In this document: in pieces, positions 17,515-26,504 of the stretch
Layout: each line of letters starts with the position of its first letter
How positions within the stretch are numbered: position 1 is the stretch's first letter
From: Sphingomonas telluris
GTDB taxonomy: Bacteria; Pseudomonadota; Alphaproteobacteria; Sphingomonadales; Sphingomonadaceae
Direction of reading: 5' to 3'
NCBI RefSeq assembly: GCF_022568775.1
Contig: NZ_JAKZHW010000001.1
Coordinates: 1,984,001-2,048,000 of the forward strand
Length of the DNA: 64,000 nt
The notes under the pieces: model-generated
What the model was told of the DNA's origin: nothing
Database searches by the model: none
The model's input: only the letters and a program-made list of their open reading frames with translations
Made by a program: the position numbers and the translations under genes

Positions 17515-17909
17515 CCACCCGCACCGCCTCCTGCCGCTGCGGCCAGCTCAAGGCGAGCGTTACCGGGGAACCCGTCCGCGTCTCTGTGTGTCACTGCCTC
17601 AACTGCAAGAAGCGCTCCGGCAGCGCCTTTGCCGTGCAGGCGCGCTGGCCGGACGAGAACGTGACGATCGAGGGAACCTCGAAGACGCACGTGCTCGTAT
17701 CGGATAGCGGCAACCGCGCGACCTTCCATTTCTGTCCTGAGTGCGGGTCAGACGTCTATTACGAGATCAACGGCAAGTTCGACGGACAGGTCGCAATCCC
17801 GCTCGGAGCGTTCGACGACCCCTACTTCGCCTCCCCGCGATTCTCCGTGTGGGAACCGCGCAAGCACGACTGGCTCGAGATCATCGGCGACGACATCGAG
17901 CACGACTGA
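17511..17909 (+). CDS. GFA-family zinc protein (glutathione-dependent formaldehyde-activating-like)
   Basis: 132-residue protein of the GFA/CENP-V fold. Zinc ligands are visible as CRCGQ near the N-terminus, [12 protein letters not shown] in the middle and CPECG in the second half. Family members were named for formaldehyde-glutathione adduct formation, but most are of unproven function. It overlaps ruvA by ATGA, so it is co-transcribed, and converges on the dipeptidase gene three bases on. Confidence 0.85.
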   Translation: MTTRTASCRCGQLKASVTGEPVRVSVCHCLNCKKRSGSAFAVQARWPDENVTIEGTSKTHVLVSDSGNRATFHFCPECGSDVYYEINGKFDGQVAIPLGAFDDPYFASPRFSVWEPRKHDWLEIIGDDIEHD

Positions 17910-17912
17910 GGG

Positions 17913-19034
17913 TCAGGCGCCCCAGGCGTCGCGATAGACGCGCAGGAAATTTCCGCCCATCAGCTTTTCGAGGCGGGCCTCGCTCCAGCCGCGCTTTTGC
18001 AGGTCGGCGGCGAACCGGCGATAACGGTCGACCGAGTTGTAATCTTCGACCATCGGATAGACGTCTACGCCCTCGCCCGGCGCAGCAATGCCGGCCTTGA
18101 TCCGATCAAGCGCCCACTTCCTGAGCTTCTCCTTCGCCTCCGCATCGAGACGCTGCGGCAGCGGGCCGTTGTCGGTGCCGACGCCGACATGATCCTCGCC
18201 CGCGATGTTGGCGATATGTTCGACATGGCGCAGCAGGTCCTCGCCCTTTGGATGGCTATCGAGCGTCAGGAACGGCATGAAATAGACGCCGACGACGCCG
18301 CCTTTGTCGGCGACCGCCTTGATGGTCTCGTCCGCAGTGTTGCGGGGATGGTCGGCGAGCGCACGCGCACCGGTATGGCTGATGACCAGCGGCCGCTTCG
18401 CATAGGCCGCGGCCTCGGCCATCGTCTTCGCGCCGCCGTGGCTAAGGTCGAGCAGTAGCTTTTCCGCCTCGATCCGCTCGATCGTCGCCTTGCCGAGCTT
18501 CGACAGCCCGGCATTTGCCGGCTCCAGCGAGCCATCACCCGACAGGTTGCGGTTGTTGTAGGTGAGCTGGACGGTCATCACGCCGTCCTTCTTCATCTGC
18601 GCGAGGCGATCGAGCTCCGGCCCGATCATCGACGTATCCTGCGTGCCAACGAGGACTCCAAACTTCTTCTCGCGTTTCGCCTTCAGGATATCGGCAGCGC
18701 TGCGGATCAGCAGCAGGTGATCGGGGTTGGCGTTGAGGATGTTCTGCTTGTTGGCGATGTCCTTCTGATACTCGCCCCACGTGTCGGCGAGGTTGCCCAC
18801 CGGCATGACCGTGTCGCGCACGACCGTGACGCCCGTCTCGACCATTTCCTTCCAGGCGCGGTCGCCGATGCGAAGCTGCTCTTCCGGCGAGTAGGGGTCG
18901 CCAATGCCGCCGAGCCCGTCGATGATGATCGCCCGGTCGTACCAGCCCATGCCTGCGCGCTTCTGCGCCAGCGCCGGTCCCGCCACCATCGCGGCAGCAG
19001 CGCCCGCCATCATCGTACGCCGATCGACTTGCAT
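17913..19034 (-). CDS. Exported M19 membrane-type dipeptidase
   Basis: 373-residue zinc dipeptidase of the amidohydrolase/renal dipeptidase family. The N-terminus ([19 protein letters not shown]) looks like a twin-arginine-like or Sec signal with a DRRTMM core, so it acts in the periplasm. Motifs seen are [23 protein letters not shown] (zinc-site histidines) and HVGVGTDNG. The ATG at 19034 has AAAGGGGG upstream; an in-frame ATG 18 bases earlier is less likely. It sits on the opposite strand between ruvA and ruvB. A second, different M19 gene occurs at 37542. Confidence 0.88.
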   Translation of the reverse strand: MQVDRRTMMAGAAAAMVAGPALAQKRAGMGWYDRAIIIDGLGGIGDPYSPEEQLRIGDRAWKEMVETGVTVVRDTVMPVGNLADTWGEYQKDIANKQNILNANPDHLLLIRSAADILKAKREKKFGVLVGTQDTSMIGPELDRLAQMKKDGVMTVQLTYNNRNLSGDGSLEPANAGLSKLGKATIERIEAEKLLLDLSHGGAKTMAEAAAYAKRPLVISHTGARALADHPRNTADETIKAVADKGGVVGVYFMPFLTLDSHPKGEDLLRHVEHIANIAGEDHVGVGTDNGPLPQRLDAEAKEKLRKWALDRIKAGIAAPGEGVDVYPMVEDYNSVDRYRRFAADLQKRGWSEARLEKLMGGNFLRVYRDAWGA

Positions 19035-19120
19035 GCTGGGCCCCCTTTGCAAACAGCGCTGACGCTAACAGCCGCCCGCCCTTGTCGCCAGCCGTGGCAT
19101 CTGCGAATCAAACCGAAGCG

Positions 19121-20164
19121 ATGGCCACCGATCCCGCCCGAATCACGACGCCCGAGCGCACGACCGAAGATGCCGACGCGGCGCTTCGCCCGAAGAGCCT
19201 GGACGAGTTCGTCGGGCAGCAGGCGGCGCGCGAGAACCTGCGCATCTTCGTCAATGCCGCGAAGAGCCGCGGCGAGGCGCTCGACCATGTGCTGTTCCAC
19301 GGGCCGCCTGGTCTGGGAAAGACGACGCTCGCCGGGATCCTCGCCCGCGAAATGGGCGTGGGATTCCGGGCAACGTCCGGCCCGGTGATTGCCAAGTCCG
19401 GCGACCTCGCCGCGCTGCTGACGAACCTGGAGGACGGCGACGTCCTGTTCATCGACGAGATCCACCGGCTCAATCCTGCGGTCGAGGAGGTGCTCTATCC
19501 GGCAATGGAAGACCGAGCGCTCGACCTGATGATTGGCGAAGGTCCGTCGGCGCGCTCGGTGCGCATCGACCTTCCCCGCTTTACCTTGGTCGGAGCGACC
19601 ACCCGGCAGGGCCTGCTGACGACGCCGCTGCGCGACCGCTTCGGAATTCCGGTCCGGCTCAACTTCTACACGGTGCAGGAACTGCAGTTGGTGGTCGGCC
19701 GTGCGGCGCGGCTGCTTGGCCTTCAGATCACGGACGACGGCACGGCCGAGATCGCTCGCCGCTCCCGAGGCACGCCGCGCATTGCGGGCCGTCTCCTCCG
19801 CCGCGTGCGCGACTTCGCCCATGCCGTCGGCGCCGATCCCATCGATGCGGCGGCGGCGGACAAGGCGCTGTCCCGGCTGGAGATCGATAATCTCGGCCTC
19901 GACGCGATGGACCGGCGCTATCTCAACATGATCGCCGATCTGTACGGCGGCGGACCCGTCGGCGTGGAGACGCTCGCGGCCGGACTCAGCGAACCGCGCG
20001 ACACGATCGAGGACGTGATCGAGCCCTACCTCATTCAGCTTGGCCTCATCGCCCGCACGGCACGAGGACGCTGCCTGAACGGCCGCGGCTGGACCCATCT
20101 TGGCCTCACTCCACCCGCCGGCGCCCAGGCTGGCCTGTTCGATTCAGGAGCCGCATCCAAGTGA
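19121..20164 (+). CDS. ruvB: Holliday junction branch migration ATPase RuvB
   Basis: 347-residue AAA+ motor of the RuvABC complex. Walker [12 protein letters not shown], Walker [10 protein letters not shown], sensor and arginine-finger region [18 protein letters not shown], and the C-terminal winged helix ending GRGWTHLG are all present. The ATG at 19121 ([13 protein letters not shown]) matches the usual alphaproteobacterial N-terminus; an upstream TTG is possible but less likely. It overlaps the DUF3089 gene by GTGA. Confidence 0.95.
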   Translation: MATDPARITTPERTTEDADAALRPKSLDEFVGQQAARENLRIFVNAAKSRGEALDHVLFHGPPGLGKTTLAGILAREMGVGFRATSGPVIAKSGDLAALLTNLEDGDVLFIDEIHRLNPAVEEVLYPAMEDRALDLMIGEGPSARSVRIDLPRFTLVGATTRQGLLTTPLRDRFGIPVRLNFYTVQELQLVVGRAARLLGLQITDDGTAEIARRSRGTPRIAGRLLRRVRDFAHAVGADPIDAAAADKALSRLEIDNLGLDAMDRRYLNMIADLYGGGPVGVETLAAGLSEPRDTIEDVIEPYLIQLGLIARTARGRCLNGRGWTHLGLTPPAGAQAGLFDSGAASK

Positions 20165-21330
20165 TCCGCACGACATTGCTGACCTTCGCCGCGCTCGCCG
20201 CGGCCGCGCCGGCTTCGGCCCAGGCGCCTGCCCGTCCCGCGCCTGTCGATTACTCGAAGGGTACCAACTGGCTCTGCCTGCCAGGCCGGTCGGACACCTG
20301 TTCGACGCCGCTGGGAACGACGGCGCTCAATCCCAACGGCTACGGCTCGGTGGGGCAGAGCGTCCTTGCGAAGGACCCGCCGCTCGATTGCTTCTACGTC
20401 TACCCGACAGTCTCGAGCGACCAGGGCATCAATAGCGACCTCAACGTCGACAATGCCGAGCGTGGCGCGGCTCTGGTCCAGTTCGCGCGGTTCGCGAGCG
20501 TGTGCCGAACCTATGCGCCGGTCTATCGCCAGATGACGCTGGGCGCAGTCGCGGCCGCAGCCACGGGTGCGGACATCAAGGGGCCGGCGACCCTCGCCTA
20601 CAGGGACGTTGCAAACGCGTGGCGGACCTACCTTGCGAAATACAATCAGGGCCGCCCGTTCGTCCTCATCGGGCACAGTCAGGGCTCCCTGATGCTCCAG
20701 GAACTCATCAAGAATGAGATCGAGGGCAAGATGATCGCGCGGCAAATGCGGCTCGCCATCCTGCCGGGCTTCAACACCTACGTGCCGCAGGGGAAGCGCG
20801 TCGGCGGGACGTTCAAGTTCACGCCGGTGTGCGGCTCTCCGAACGAGACGGGCTGCGTGATGACCTGGGTCAGCTTCCGCGAGAAGAACGTGCCCCCCAC
20901 TGGCGCGATGTTCGGCATTGCCCCCACGCCCGGCATGACCGTCGCCTGCACGAACCCCGCTCGTCCGGGTTCGACCGCATGGGAGCCGCTCGACAGCTAC
21001 TGGAACGCACGCTGGTCGCTGCCCGTGCCGGGCGGGCCGATCCAATGGTCGACCGAAGGCGCGCCCTCGACCCCGTTCATCCGCACGGAGGGACTGGTCT
21101 CCGCTCGCTGCGTCAGCGACGGCCAGCGCGGCTACCTCTCGATCCGCACCAACCGGGTGCCGAACGACAAGCGCACGGATCGCGTCTACGGCGAAGTCGG
21201 AATGCTCGGCATGTTTATCCCCGGCTGGGGCATGCACCTTGCCGACGTGGCCGAGGCGCAGGGCGACATGATCCGCCAGGTCGAGGGGATCAGCGCTCGA
21301 TCCAGAACAACTGTTCGACAGGCACGCTGA
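20161..21330 (+). CDS. Exported DUF3089 alpha/beta-hydrolase-like protein
   Basis: 389 residues starting at GTG within the ruvB stop (GTGA). A signal peptide ends near APASAQA. The DUF3089 layout is seen: [13 protein letters not shown], then the serine elbow [12 protein letters not shown] and a conserved PGFNTY region. It is probably a periplasmic or secreted esterase or hydrolase; substrate unknown. Its last 41 bases overlap the convergent XRE regulator gene. Confidence 0.85.
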   Translation: MIRTTLLTFAALAAAAPASAQAPARPAPVDYSKGTNWLCLPGRSDTCSTPLGTTALNPNGYGSVGQSVLAKDPPLDCFYVYPTVSSDQGINSDLNVDNAERGAALVQFARFASVCRTYAPVYRQMTLGAVAAAATGADIKGPATLAYRDVANAWRTYLAKYNQGRPFVLIGHSQGSLMLQELIKNEIEGKMIARQMRLAILPGFNTYVPQGKRVGGTFKFTPVCGSPNETGCVMTWVSFREKNVPPTGAMFGIAPTPGMTVACTNPARPGSTAWEPLDSYWNARWSLPVPGGPIQWSTEGAPSTPFIRTEGLVSARCVSDGQRGYLSIRTNRVPNDKRTDRVYGEVGMLGMFIPGWGMHLADVAEAQGDMIRQVEGISARSRTTVRQAR

Positions 21331-21496
21331 GCGCTTCCGCCAGCTTCAATGCGAGCAGGGTCGAGGGGACGAAGACGCCGTTCTCGACCGTGTTGATGGT
21401 CTTGCGCGACACCAGGCAAAGATCCGCCAGCTGACCCTGGGTCAGCCCAAGCTCGGTCCTTCGATCCTTCAGCCGGTTAGCTAGGCGATCATTCAT
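21290..21496 (-). CDS. Small XRE-family (Cro/CI-type) transcriptional regulator
   Basis: 68-residue protein made almost entirely of one HTH_3 domain: RLANRLKDRRTELGLTQGQLADLCLVSRKTINTVENG. It is the short form usually paired with a small membrane protein. The start lies in the overlap with the upstream membrane-protein gene, so they form one operon. Its 3' end overlaps the DUF3089 gene on the other strand. The tandem palindromes upstream of the operon are its likely operators. Confidence 0.9.
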   Translation of the reverse strand: MNDRLANRLKDRRTELGLTQGQLADLCLVSRKTINTVENGVFVPSTLLALKLAEALSVPVEQLFWIER

Positions 21497-21878
21497 CCTC
21501 GGCGGGCTCGGCGCGGTTGAGCCAGGCGTATCGGAGCACGGCGACTAGCAGCGCGCCGTTCACCAGTCCGTAGACGGAAATGCCTGCATCAAGAGTCCAC
21601 CAGACCCGAGCGATCATCAGCCCGCAGCCGATGACGGCCAGCGCGGCGATGCCCCAGCGCGCGGCATCCCCGCTGACTTCCCGAGCCCACTCGTCGTTGA
21701 GGATCGCGCGATCCCTTTCGGACAGCCAACGCAGCGGTAATCCCAGCAGCAGCCACAGAATGGCGAGCGTGACGGCGGCCCAGGCGACCGTCGAGATCAG
21801 CTGGCTGGACTTGTCGGCATCGTGACGAAAGATCGCCATCCCCTGCTGCATGACCACCAGAGGAATGACCCAGATCAT
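21489..21878 (-). CDS. Small membrane protein paired with XRE regulator
   Basis: 129 residues with four hydrophobic helices: WVIPLVVMQQGMAIF, then WAAVTLAILWLLLGL, GIAALAVIGCGLMIARVWW and YGLVNGALLVAVLRYAW. A charged segment separates helices 2 and 3. No family name can be given with confidence. Such membrane proteins often precede a short XRE regulator and may modulate it. It overlaps the regulator gene by 8 bases and lies about 88 bases downstream of two tandem operator-like palindromes. Confidence 0.75.
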   Translation of the reverse strand: MIWVIPLVVMQQGMAIFRHDADKSSQLISTVAWAAVTLAILWLLLGLPLRWLSERDRAILNDEWAREVSGDAARWGIAALAVIGCGLMIARVWWTLDAGISVYGLVNGALLVAVLRYAWLNRAEPAEDE

Positions 21879-21965
21879 CGTCCGCCGCTGTTCCTCGACG
21901 CTTTCAGCCGTTGGCCGATCGAAATCCGACTTCTCACGATAACTTCATACCCGTGACTCCGCACT

Positions 21966-22001
21966 TGTAACGCATAGGTTACATGTAACGTGTAGGTTAC
22001 A
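21966..22001. promoter_or_regulatory. Two adjacent 18-bp palindromic operators (TGTAAC-N6-GTTACA)
   Basis: Copy 1 (21966-21983) and copy 2 (21984-22001) abut exactly. Each has perfect TGTAAC/GTTACA arms around six bases (GCATAG and GTGTAG). They lie between the leftward membrane-protein/XRE operon and rightward ybgC, 52 bases from ybgC. Two helically phased sites suggest cooperative binding by dimers, most simply the neighbouring XRE regulator. Confidence 0.7.
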
Positions 22002-22052
22002 GAGTCAACGGGGCGAACTTGCGCCGCGCTCCGCGGAAGGTAAGCCAGTCCA

Positions 22053-22499
22053 ATGGACCTCGGCACTCCCTATCGCGGCGGCTTCGTCGGGCGCGAGCAC
22101 CACTTTGCGCTGACGGTCTACTTCGAGGATACCGACACCGCCGGGGTCGTCTATTACGCCAATTATCTGCGCTTCATGGAGCGCGCCCGTTCCGACATGC
22201 TGCGGGTGGTCGGCATCGACCAGCGCGAGGTGATGAACGGCGGGGGCGGCGCTTATTATGTGGCCGACGTGAACATCCGCTATCTGCGGCCCGCGCGGCT
22301 CGGCGACGACCTGCAGGTGATCAGCACCGTCGAGGCGGTTCGCGGCGTTTCGGTCGTAATTCATCAGCGAGTCATGCGAGGCGAAGAACAACTCACCGAT
22401 GCGAGGGTGACCGCGGCATTCCTTGACGATTACGGACGGCCTCAACGCCAGCCGAAGGAATGGGTCGAGCGTTTCAAGGCAATAGCGACCGGAGTGTAA
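22053..22499 (+). CDS. ybgC: Tol-Pal-associated acyl-CoA thioesterase YbgC
   Basis: 148-residue hot-dog-fold thioesterase. The signature YFEDTDTAGVVYYANYLRFMERAR includes the catalytic Asp. It hydrolyses short-chain or acyl-ACP-linked thioesters and is regularly encoded first in tol-pal operons. Here it is followed directly by tolB: its TAA overlaps the tolB ATG, so the usual tolQ, tolR and tolA are missing from between them. Confidence 0.92.
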   Translation: MDLGTPYRGGFVGREHHFALTVYFEDTDTAGVVYYANYLRFMERARSDMLRVVGIDQREVMNGGGGAYYVADVNIRYLRPARLGDDLQVISTVEAVRGVSVVIHQRVMRGEEQLTDARVTAAFLDDYGRPQRQPKEWVERFKAIATGV

Positions 22500-23800
22500 T
22501 GCGTTTCTTTTCCGCCAGATCGATGATTGCAGCGTCGGCCTTCATGCTGGCTGCGGCGGCACAAGCGCAGTCGCCGCAGCTCGTGGTCGCCGTACCGTCG
22601 CTGCCGACGCCGAAGAATGTAAAGACCGACGGCGGCGAAACTGGCGTCCTCGGCATCCAGATCGCACAGCAGATTGCGTCCGACCTGCGCGCAAGCGGCA
22701 ACATCGTCGCGATCAATCCGGACGAGCTTCGCGTCTACACGCCGACCGAAGCGGGTGCTCCGATCTATCAGAACTGGATGAGCGCCGGCGCAGGCGCGCT
22801 GGTCCAGGGCTACGTCCAGGCCCGCGACGACGGCCGCATCACGGTCGCCTGTTACCTCTACGACCTGAAGCAGCGCCGCGAGATGGCGCGCAAGGGCTTC
22901 GCGGTCGCAGCCGAAGACTGGCGCCGCGCCGCCCATCGCTGCGCCGATGCCTTCCACAAGAGCATCACCGGCCTGCCGGGCCATTTCGACAGCCGCATTG
23001 TCTATGTCGCGGAGACTGGCAGCCGGACCTCCCCGGTGAAGCGGCTGGCGATCATCAACTGGGACGGAACGAACCATAATTACCTGACCCAAGGCGAGGT
23101 CACCGTGCTGAGTCCGCGCCTGTCCCCGGACGGTCAGCGCATCACCTACATCAGCTTCAAGGACGGCACGCCGCATATCCGCATCATGGATCTCGACGGC
23201 GGCAACGACCGTCCGCTGCTTCAGCAGGGCGCGATGAGCTTCGCACCGGCCTTCTCGCCGGACGGCGGACGCATTGCCTTCTCGCTCGCGGCGGACGGCA
23301 ATACCGACATCTATGTCGTGAACTCAAACGGCGGTCGGCCACAGCGCCTTACCACGACGCCCGGTATCGACACGGCCCCTAGCTTCTCGCCCGACGGCAA
23401 GCAGATCGTCTTCGAAAGCGATCGCGGCGGCGCGCAGCAGCTGTACATCATGGACGCCGACGGTTCGGGCCAGCGTCGGCTAAGCTTCGGCAGCGGCGGA
23501 TACGGCTCACCGACGTGGAGCCCGCGCGGCGACCTGATTGCCTTCTCCAAGTGGACAGGCTCGGCGCTGCGGATCGGCGTCATGAACGTCAACGGCAGCG
23601 GCGAGAAACTGGTCACAGACGGCTGGCAGGACGAGGGGCCGAGTTGGGCGCCCGACGGCGAGTTCCTGGTCTTCGAGCGCTCGCAGCAGGGCAGCGGCAC
23701 GGCCGGCGTCTACACGGTCGACCTGGTCGGTAGCCCGCCGACGCACCTCGCCATCCCGCAACCGGGTTCCGACCCCGACTGGTCGGGAGCTTCCGAATGA
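22499..23800 (+). CDS. tolB: Tol-Pal system periplasmic protein TolB
   Basis: 433-residue periplasmic protein with a signal peptide (AAAAQAQ), the N-terminal TolB domain (residues about 25-150) and a six-bladed beta-propeller. WD40-like repeats are visible as LSPDGQRITYIS, FSPDGGRIAFSL, FSPDGKQIVFES, WSPRGDLIAFS and WAPDGEFLVFE. It connects Pal to the inner-membrane TolQRA machinery during outer-membrane constriction. The start overlaps the ybgC stop and the end overlaps the Pal-like gene (ATGA). Confidence 0.95.
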   Translation: MRFFSARSMIAASAFMLAAAAQAQSPQLVVAVPSLPTPKNVKTDGGETGVLGIQIAQQIASDLRASGNIVAINPDELRVYTPTEAGAPIYQNWMSAGAGALVQGYVQARDDGRITVACYLYDLKQRREMARKGFAVAAEDWRRAAHRCADAFHKSITGLPGHFDSRIVYVAETGSRTSPVKRLAIINWDGTNHNYLTQGEVTVLSPRLSPDGQRITYISFKDGTPHIRIMDLDGGNDRPLLQQGAMSFAPAFSPDGGRIAFSLAADGNTDIYVVNSNGGRPQRLTTTPGIDTAPSFSPDGKQIVFESDRGGAQQLYIMDADGSGQRRLSFGSGGYGSPTWSPRGDLIAFSKWTGSALRIGVMNVNGSGEKLVTDGWQDEGPSWAPDGEFLVFERSQQGSGTAGVYTVDLVGSPPTHLAIPQPGSDPDWSGASE

Positions 23801-24378
23801 ACCGCGCTTTGCTTCTTATCGCCATGTTCGTAGCGGCTCCGCTGTCGGCGCAGCCAATGCCTTATCCGCAGCCGCCTTATCCGCAGCAGCAAGGGCCGTA
23901 TCCGGGCTTGCCGCCGATGCTGTCCCTGCCCGCTCTCAAGGCGGACTTCGTTGCCAAGGCGGGGTCGGACACGGTGCGCTTCGGGCGGGATTCCTATGTG
24001 CTGACGCCGCAGTCGCAAACGGTGCTGACGGCCCAGGCGCAATGGCTGCTCGCCAATCCCTACGTGAGCGTGACGATCGAAGGTCATGCCGACGGCCGCC
24101 AGACGCGCGACTATGCGCTGGCGCTCGGCGAGCGGCGCGCAGCCGCAGTTCGCAATTTCCTGATCGCCTCAGGCGTGATGCCGCAGCAAATCGAAATCGT
24201 CAGCTGGGGCAAGGAGCGGCCGGCGGTTGCTGCCGCGCACGATGCGACCTGGCTGCAGAACAGCCGCGCGGTCACCGTCTTGAAGCAGCCGCCGATGCCG
24301 CAGTTCTGGTCACCGCAGCAGCCCGGTCAGCAGTGGCCGCCGCAGCAACCGCAGCAGCAGCCACCGATCTATCGTTAA
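23797..24378 (+). CDS. Pal-like OmpA-domain protein without a lipobox
   Basis: 193 residues. The middle (about 45-165) is an OmpA-like peptidoglycan-binding domain: VRFGRDSYVLTPQSQTVL, then VTIEGHADGRQTRDYALALGERRA, then SWGKERP and NSRAV. The signal peptide ends PLSAQ with no cysteine, so unlike true Pal it would not be lipidated. Proline/glutamine-rich stretches flank the domain on both sides. It overlaps tolB by ATGA and takes Pal's place in the operon. It may be a soluble Pal paralog, with the lipidated Pal encoded elsewhere. Confidence 0.85.
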   Translation: MNRALLLIAMFVAAPLSAQPMPYPQPPYPQQQGPYPGLPPMLSLPALKADFVAKAGSDTVRFGRDSYVLTPQSQTVLTAQAQWLLANPYVSVTIEGHADGRQTRDYALALGERRAAAVRNFLIASGVMPQQIEIVSWGKERPAVAAAHDATWLQNSRAVTVLKQPPMPQFWSPQQPGQQWPPQQPQQQPPIYR

Positions 24379-24674
24379 GCGGCGTAGCGCTGGTGCGAAC
24401 CGAGCCAGGACCGAGCCTGGCGCTGCGCTTCGGCAATCTCGCGGGCGGTCATCTCGATCGCGATCTCGGCACGGCACTGCTGTCCACGCGTGCAGCCATT
24501 GAGAGCGGCGAGATTGAACCACTTGTGCGCTTCGATGAGATCGACCGTCACGCCGCTGCGTCCGGTCGAATAGGTCACGCCGAGCTCGAACAAAGCATCG
24601 ACATCGCCGGCCTCGGCATCGGCGAGGCGGCTGCGAAGAAAGAACTCCGCGCTTTTCTGACTGATTGCACCCAC
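24375..24674 (-). CDS. Short Sel1-like repeat protein
   Basis: 99 residues from a GTG start with GGGGGAG upstream. About one and a half Sel1/TPR-like repeats are recognisable: DALFELGVTYSTGRSGVTVDLIEAHKWFNLAA. It has no signal peptide and is rich in basic residues at the C-terminus. Sel1 repeats mediate protein contacts; the partner is unknown. It converges with the Pal-like gene, overlapping it by four bases. Confidence 0.75.
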   Translation of the reverse strand: MGAISQKSAEFFLRSRLADAEAGDVDALFELGVTYSTGRSGVTVDLIEAHKWFNLAALNGCTRGQQCRAEIAIEMTAREIAEAQRQARSWLGSHQRYAA

Positions 24675-24738
24675 TTGAACTTACTCCCCCCTGGTCACGG
24701 GACGAACATCGTCGGCGGATGGCAAATAAATGGTTAAC

Positions 24739-24752
24739 GGCGTCGTGACGCC
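24739..24752 (-). terminator. Possible weak terminator hairpin after panC
   Basis: GGCGTC-N2-GACGCC inverted repeat just beyond the panC stop, followed on the panC strand by a T-rich stretch that is not a clean T run. Stem and tail are short, so this is only a candidate. Confidence 0.3.
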
Positions 24753-24756
24753 AAGA

Positions 24757-25599
24757 TCACACCTCGACGGCGATATTGTCGATGAGCCGCGTGGTGCCGA
24801 TTTTTGCAGCGGCGATCAGCCGCATCGGGCCTACCGGCGCTTCCAGCGGTTCGAGAGTCAGCGCGTTGACGAGCGCGACGTAATCGATGGTCGAGAAGCC
24901 GGCAGCGCCGAGACTGTCCTTGGCGGAACTGAGCGCATCGGCAACCGGAACGCCTTCGCGGATATGTGTCGCCGCCTCGTTTAGCGCCCTGGGCAGGGCA
25001 AGGGCGCGCTCGCGCTCATCCGCCGAGAGGTAGGCATTTCGGGACGAGAGCGCGAGGCCGGCAGCATCCCGCACTGTCGGCACCCCGAGGATCTCCACGC
25101 CGAGCTGAAGGTCCTGCGTCATCCGCCGGATCACCGCGAGCTGCTGAAAATCCTTTTCGCCGAACAGTGCGATGTCGGGCCGGACGGCGCACAGCAGCTT
25201 CGCCACGACCGTCGCGACACCATCGAAATGTCCGGGCCTTGCTTCGCCCTCCCAGCGGTCGCTGAGCCCCTTCACGCTGACGGTCGTCGCGAAGCCCGGG
25301 GGATAGATGTCCTCGCCTCGTGGCAACCACAGAAGGTCGCACCCTGCCTCCTCCAGCATGCGCGCGTCCTGCTCCTCCTGCCGCGGATAGCGGTCGAGGT
25401 CCTCGTTTGCGCCAAACTGAAGGGGATTGACGAAGATCGTCGCAGCAACCCGATCAGCTCGCCGCTTCGCCTCTTCGATCAATGCCATGTGGCCGGGGTG
25501 AAGTGCCCCCATGGTCGGGACCAGCGCCAGGCTTTTTCCCCCTGCGCGCAACGCGATAAGTGCGGCGGGAAGCTGATCGGCCTCACGGATTGATTGCAA
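24757..25599 (-). CDS. panC: Pantothenate synthetase
   Basis: 280-residue cytosolic enzyme that joins pantoate and beta-alanine using ATP in vitamin B5/CoA synthesis. The HIGH-like motif (VPTMGALHPGHMALIEEA), the central FGEKDFQQLAVI motif and the KMSKS-like SSRNAYLS are present. It starts at TTG with AAGGGG upstream; no ATG precedes the conserved N-terminal strand. It is divergent from mipZ. Confidence 0.95.
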   Translation of the reverse strand: MQSIREADQLPAALIALRAGGKSLALVPTMGALHPGHMALIEEAKRRADRVAATIFVNPLQFGANEDLDRYPRQEEQDARMLEEAGCDLLWLPRGEDIYPPGFATTVSVKGLSDRWEGEARPGHFDGVATVVAKLLCAVRPDIALFGEKDFQQLAVIRRMTQDLQLGVEILGVPTVRDAAGLALSSRNAYLSADERERALALPRALNEAATHIREGVPVADALSSAKDSLGAAGFSTIDYVALVNALTLEPLEAPVGPMRLIAAAKIGTTRLIDNIAVEV

Positions 25600-25680
25600 G
25601 GATTCAACCCCTTCGGTAAACCGTTAACCCGGGGCGCGGTTCTTGGAGCCGCGTGGGAAAAGTGCAAGGGGGGTGGGGAT

Positions 25681-26475
25681 ATGTCCCAGCCACATTTCAT
25701 CGTCTTCGCCAATGAGAAGGGCGGAACCGGCAAGTCGACGACTGCCGTCCACACCGCCATCGCCCTCGCCGCTACCGGCCACCGCGTCGGAGCGCTCGAT
25801 CTCGACAGCCGCCAGCGGACCATGACGCGCTATCTCGAGAACCGCGATGCGACCATGCGGCGGCTGAACGACCGCCTGCCCCAGGCGAAGTATCGCGTGT
25901 TCGAAGGCGACAGCCTTGAGGGGTTGGAGCTCGCGCTCACCGAGCTCAGCGAAGAGGTCGACGTTATCGTCATCGACACGCCCGGCCGCGACGATCCGCT
26001 CGCCCGCGCTGCGATCCTCAAGGCCGACACGCTCGTCACGCCGATGAACGACAGCTTCGTCGACCTCGACCTGATCGGGCAGGTCCACCCGGAGAATTAC
26101 AAGATCACGCGGCCGAGCTTCTATGCCGAGCTGATCTGGAACAGCCGCACCCAGCGCGCGAAGAACACCGGCAAGAGCGTCGACTGGGTCGTGCTGCGGA
26201 ACCGCCTGCAGCATATCGAGAGCCACAATTTGAAGCGCGTCGGCGCCGCGCTCGACGAGCTCGCCCGCCGCGTCGGCTTCCGCGTCATCCCGGGCCTTGG
26301 CGAACGCGTGATCTACCGTGAGCTGTTCCCCAAGGGTCTGACCCTGCTCGACATGAAGCAGATCGGCGACGTGGGCCTCGGCCACATCACGGCGCGGCAG
26401 GAATTGCGCGAGATGATCGCGGGTCTCGGAATTCCCGGGGCAGAAGAGGAACATAAGCTCGCGGCCACTGGCTAA
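25681..26475 (+). CDS. mipZ: Division-plane positioning ATPase MipZ
   Basis: 264-residue ParA/MinD-type P-loop ATPase. In Caulobacter MipZ forms a bipolar gradient with ParB and inhibits FtsZ away from midcell. The deviant Walker A (NEKGGTGKST, residues 11-20), DLDSRQRT, VIDTPGRDDPLAR and TPMNDSFVDLDLIGQV closely follow the MipZ pattern, as does VVLRNRLQHIESHN. The ATG at 25681 has a GGGGGTGGGG site just upstream. Longer in-frame starts add non-conserved sequence. Confidence 0.93.
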   Translation: MSQPHFIVFANEKGGTGKSTTAVHTAIALAATGHRVGALDLDSRQRTMTRYLENRDATMRRLNDRLPQAKYRVFEGDSLEGLELALTELSEEVDVIVIDTPGRDDPLARAAILKADTLVTPMNDSFVDLDLIGQVHPENYKITRPSFYAELIWNSRTQRAKNTGKSVDWVVLRNRLQHIESHNLKRVGAALDELARRVGFRVIPGLGERVIYRELFPKGLTLLDMKQIGDVGLGHITARQELREMIAGLGIPGAEEEHKLAATG

Positions 26476-26504
26476 AGCCAAAGCCCGCCGCTATCGGCGG
26501 CGCC

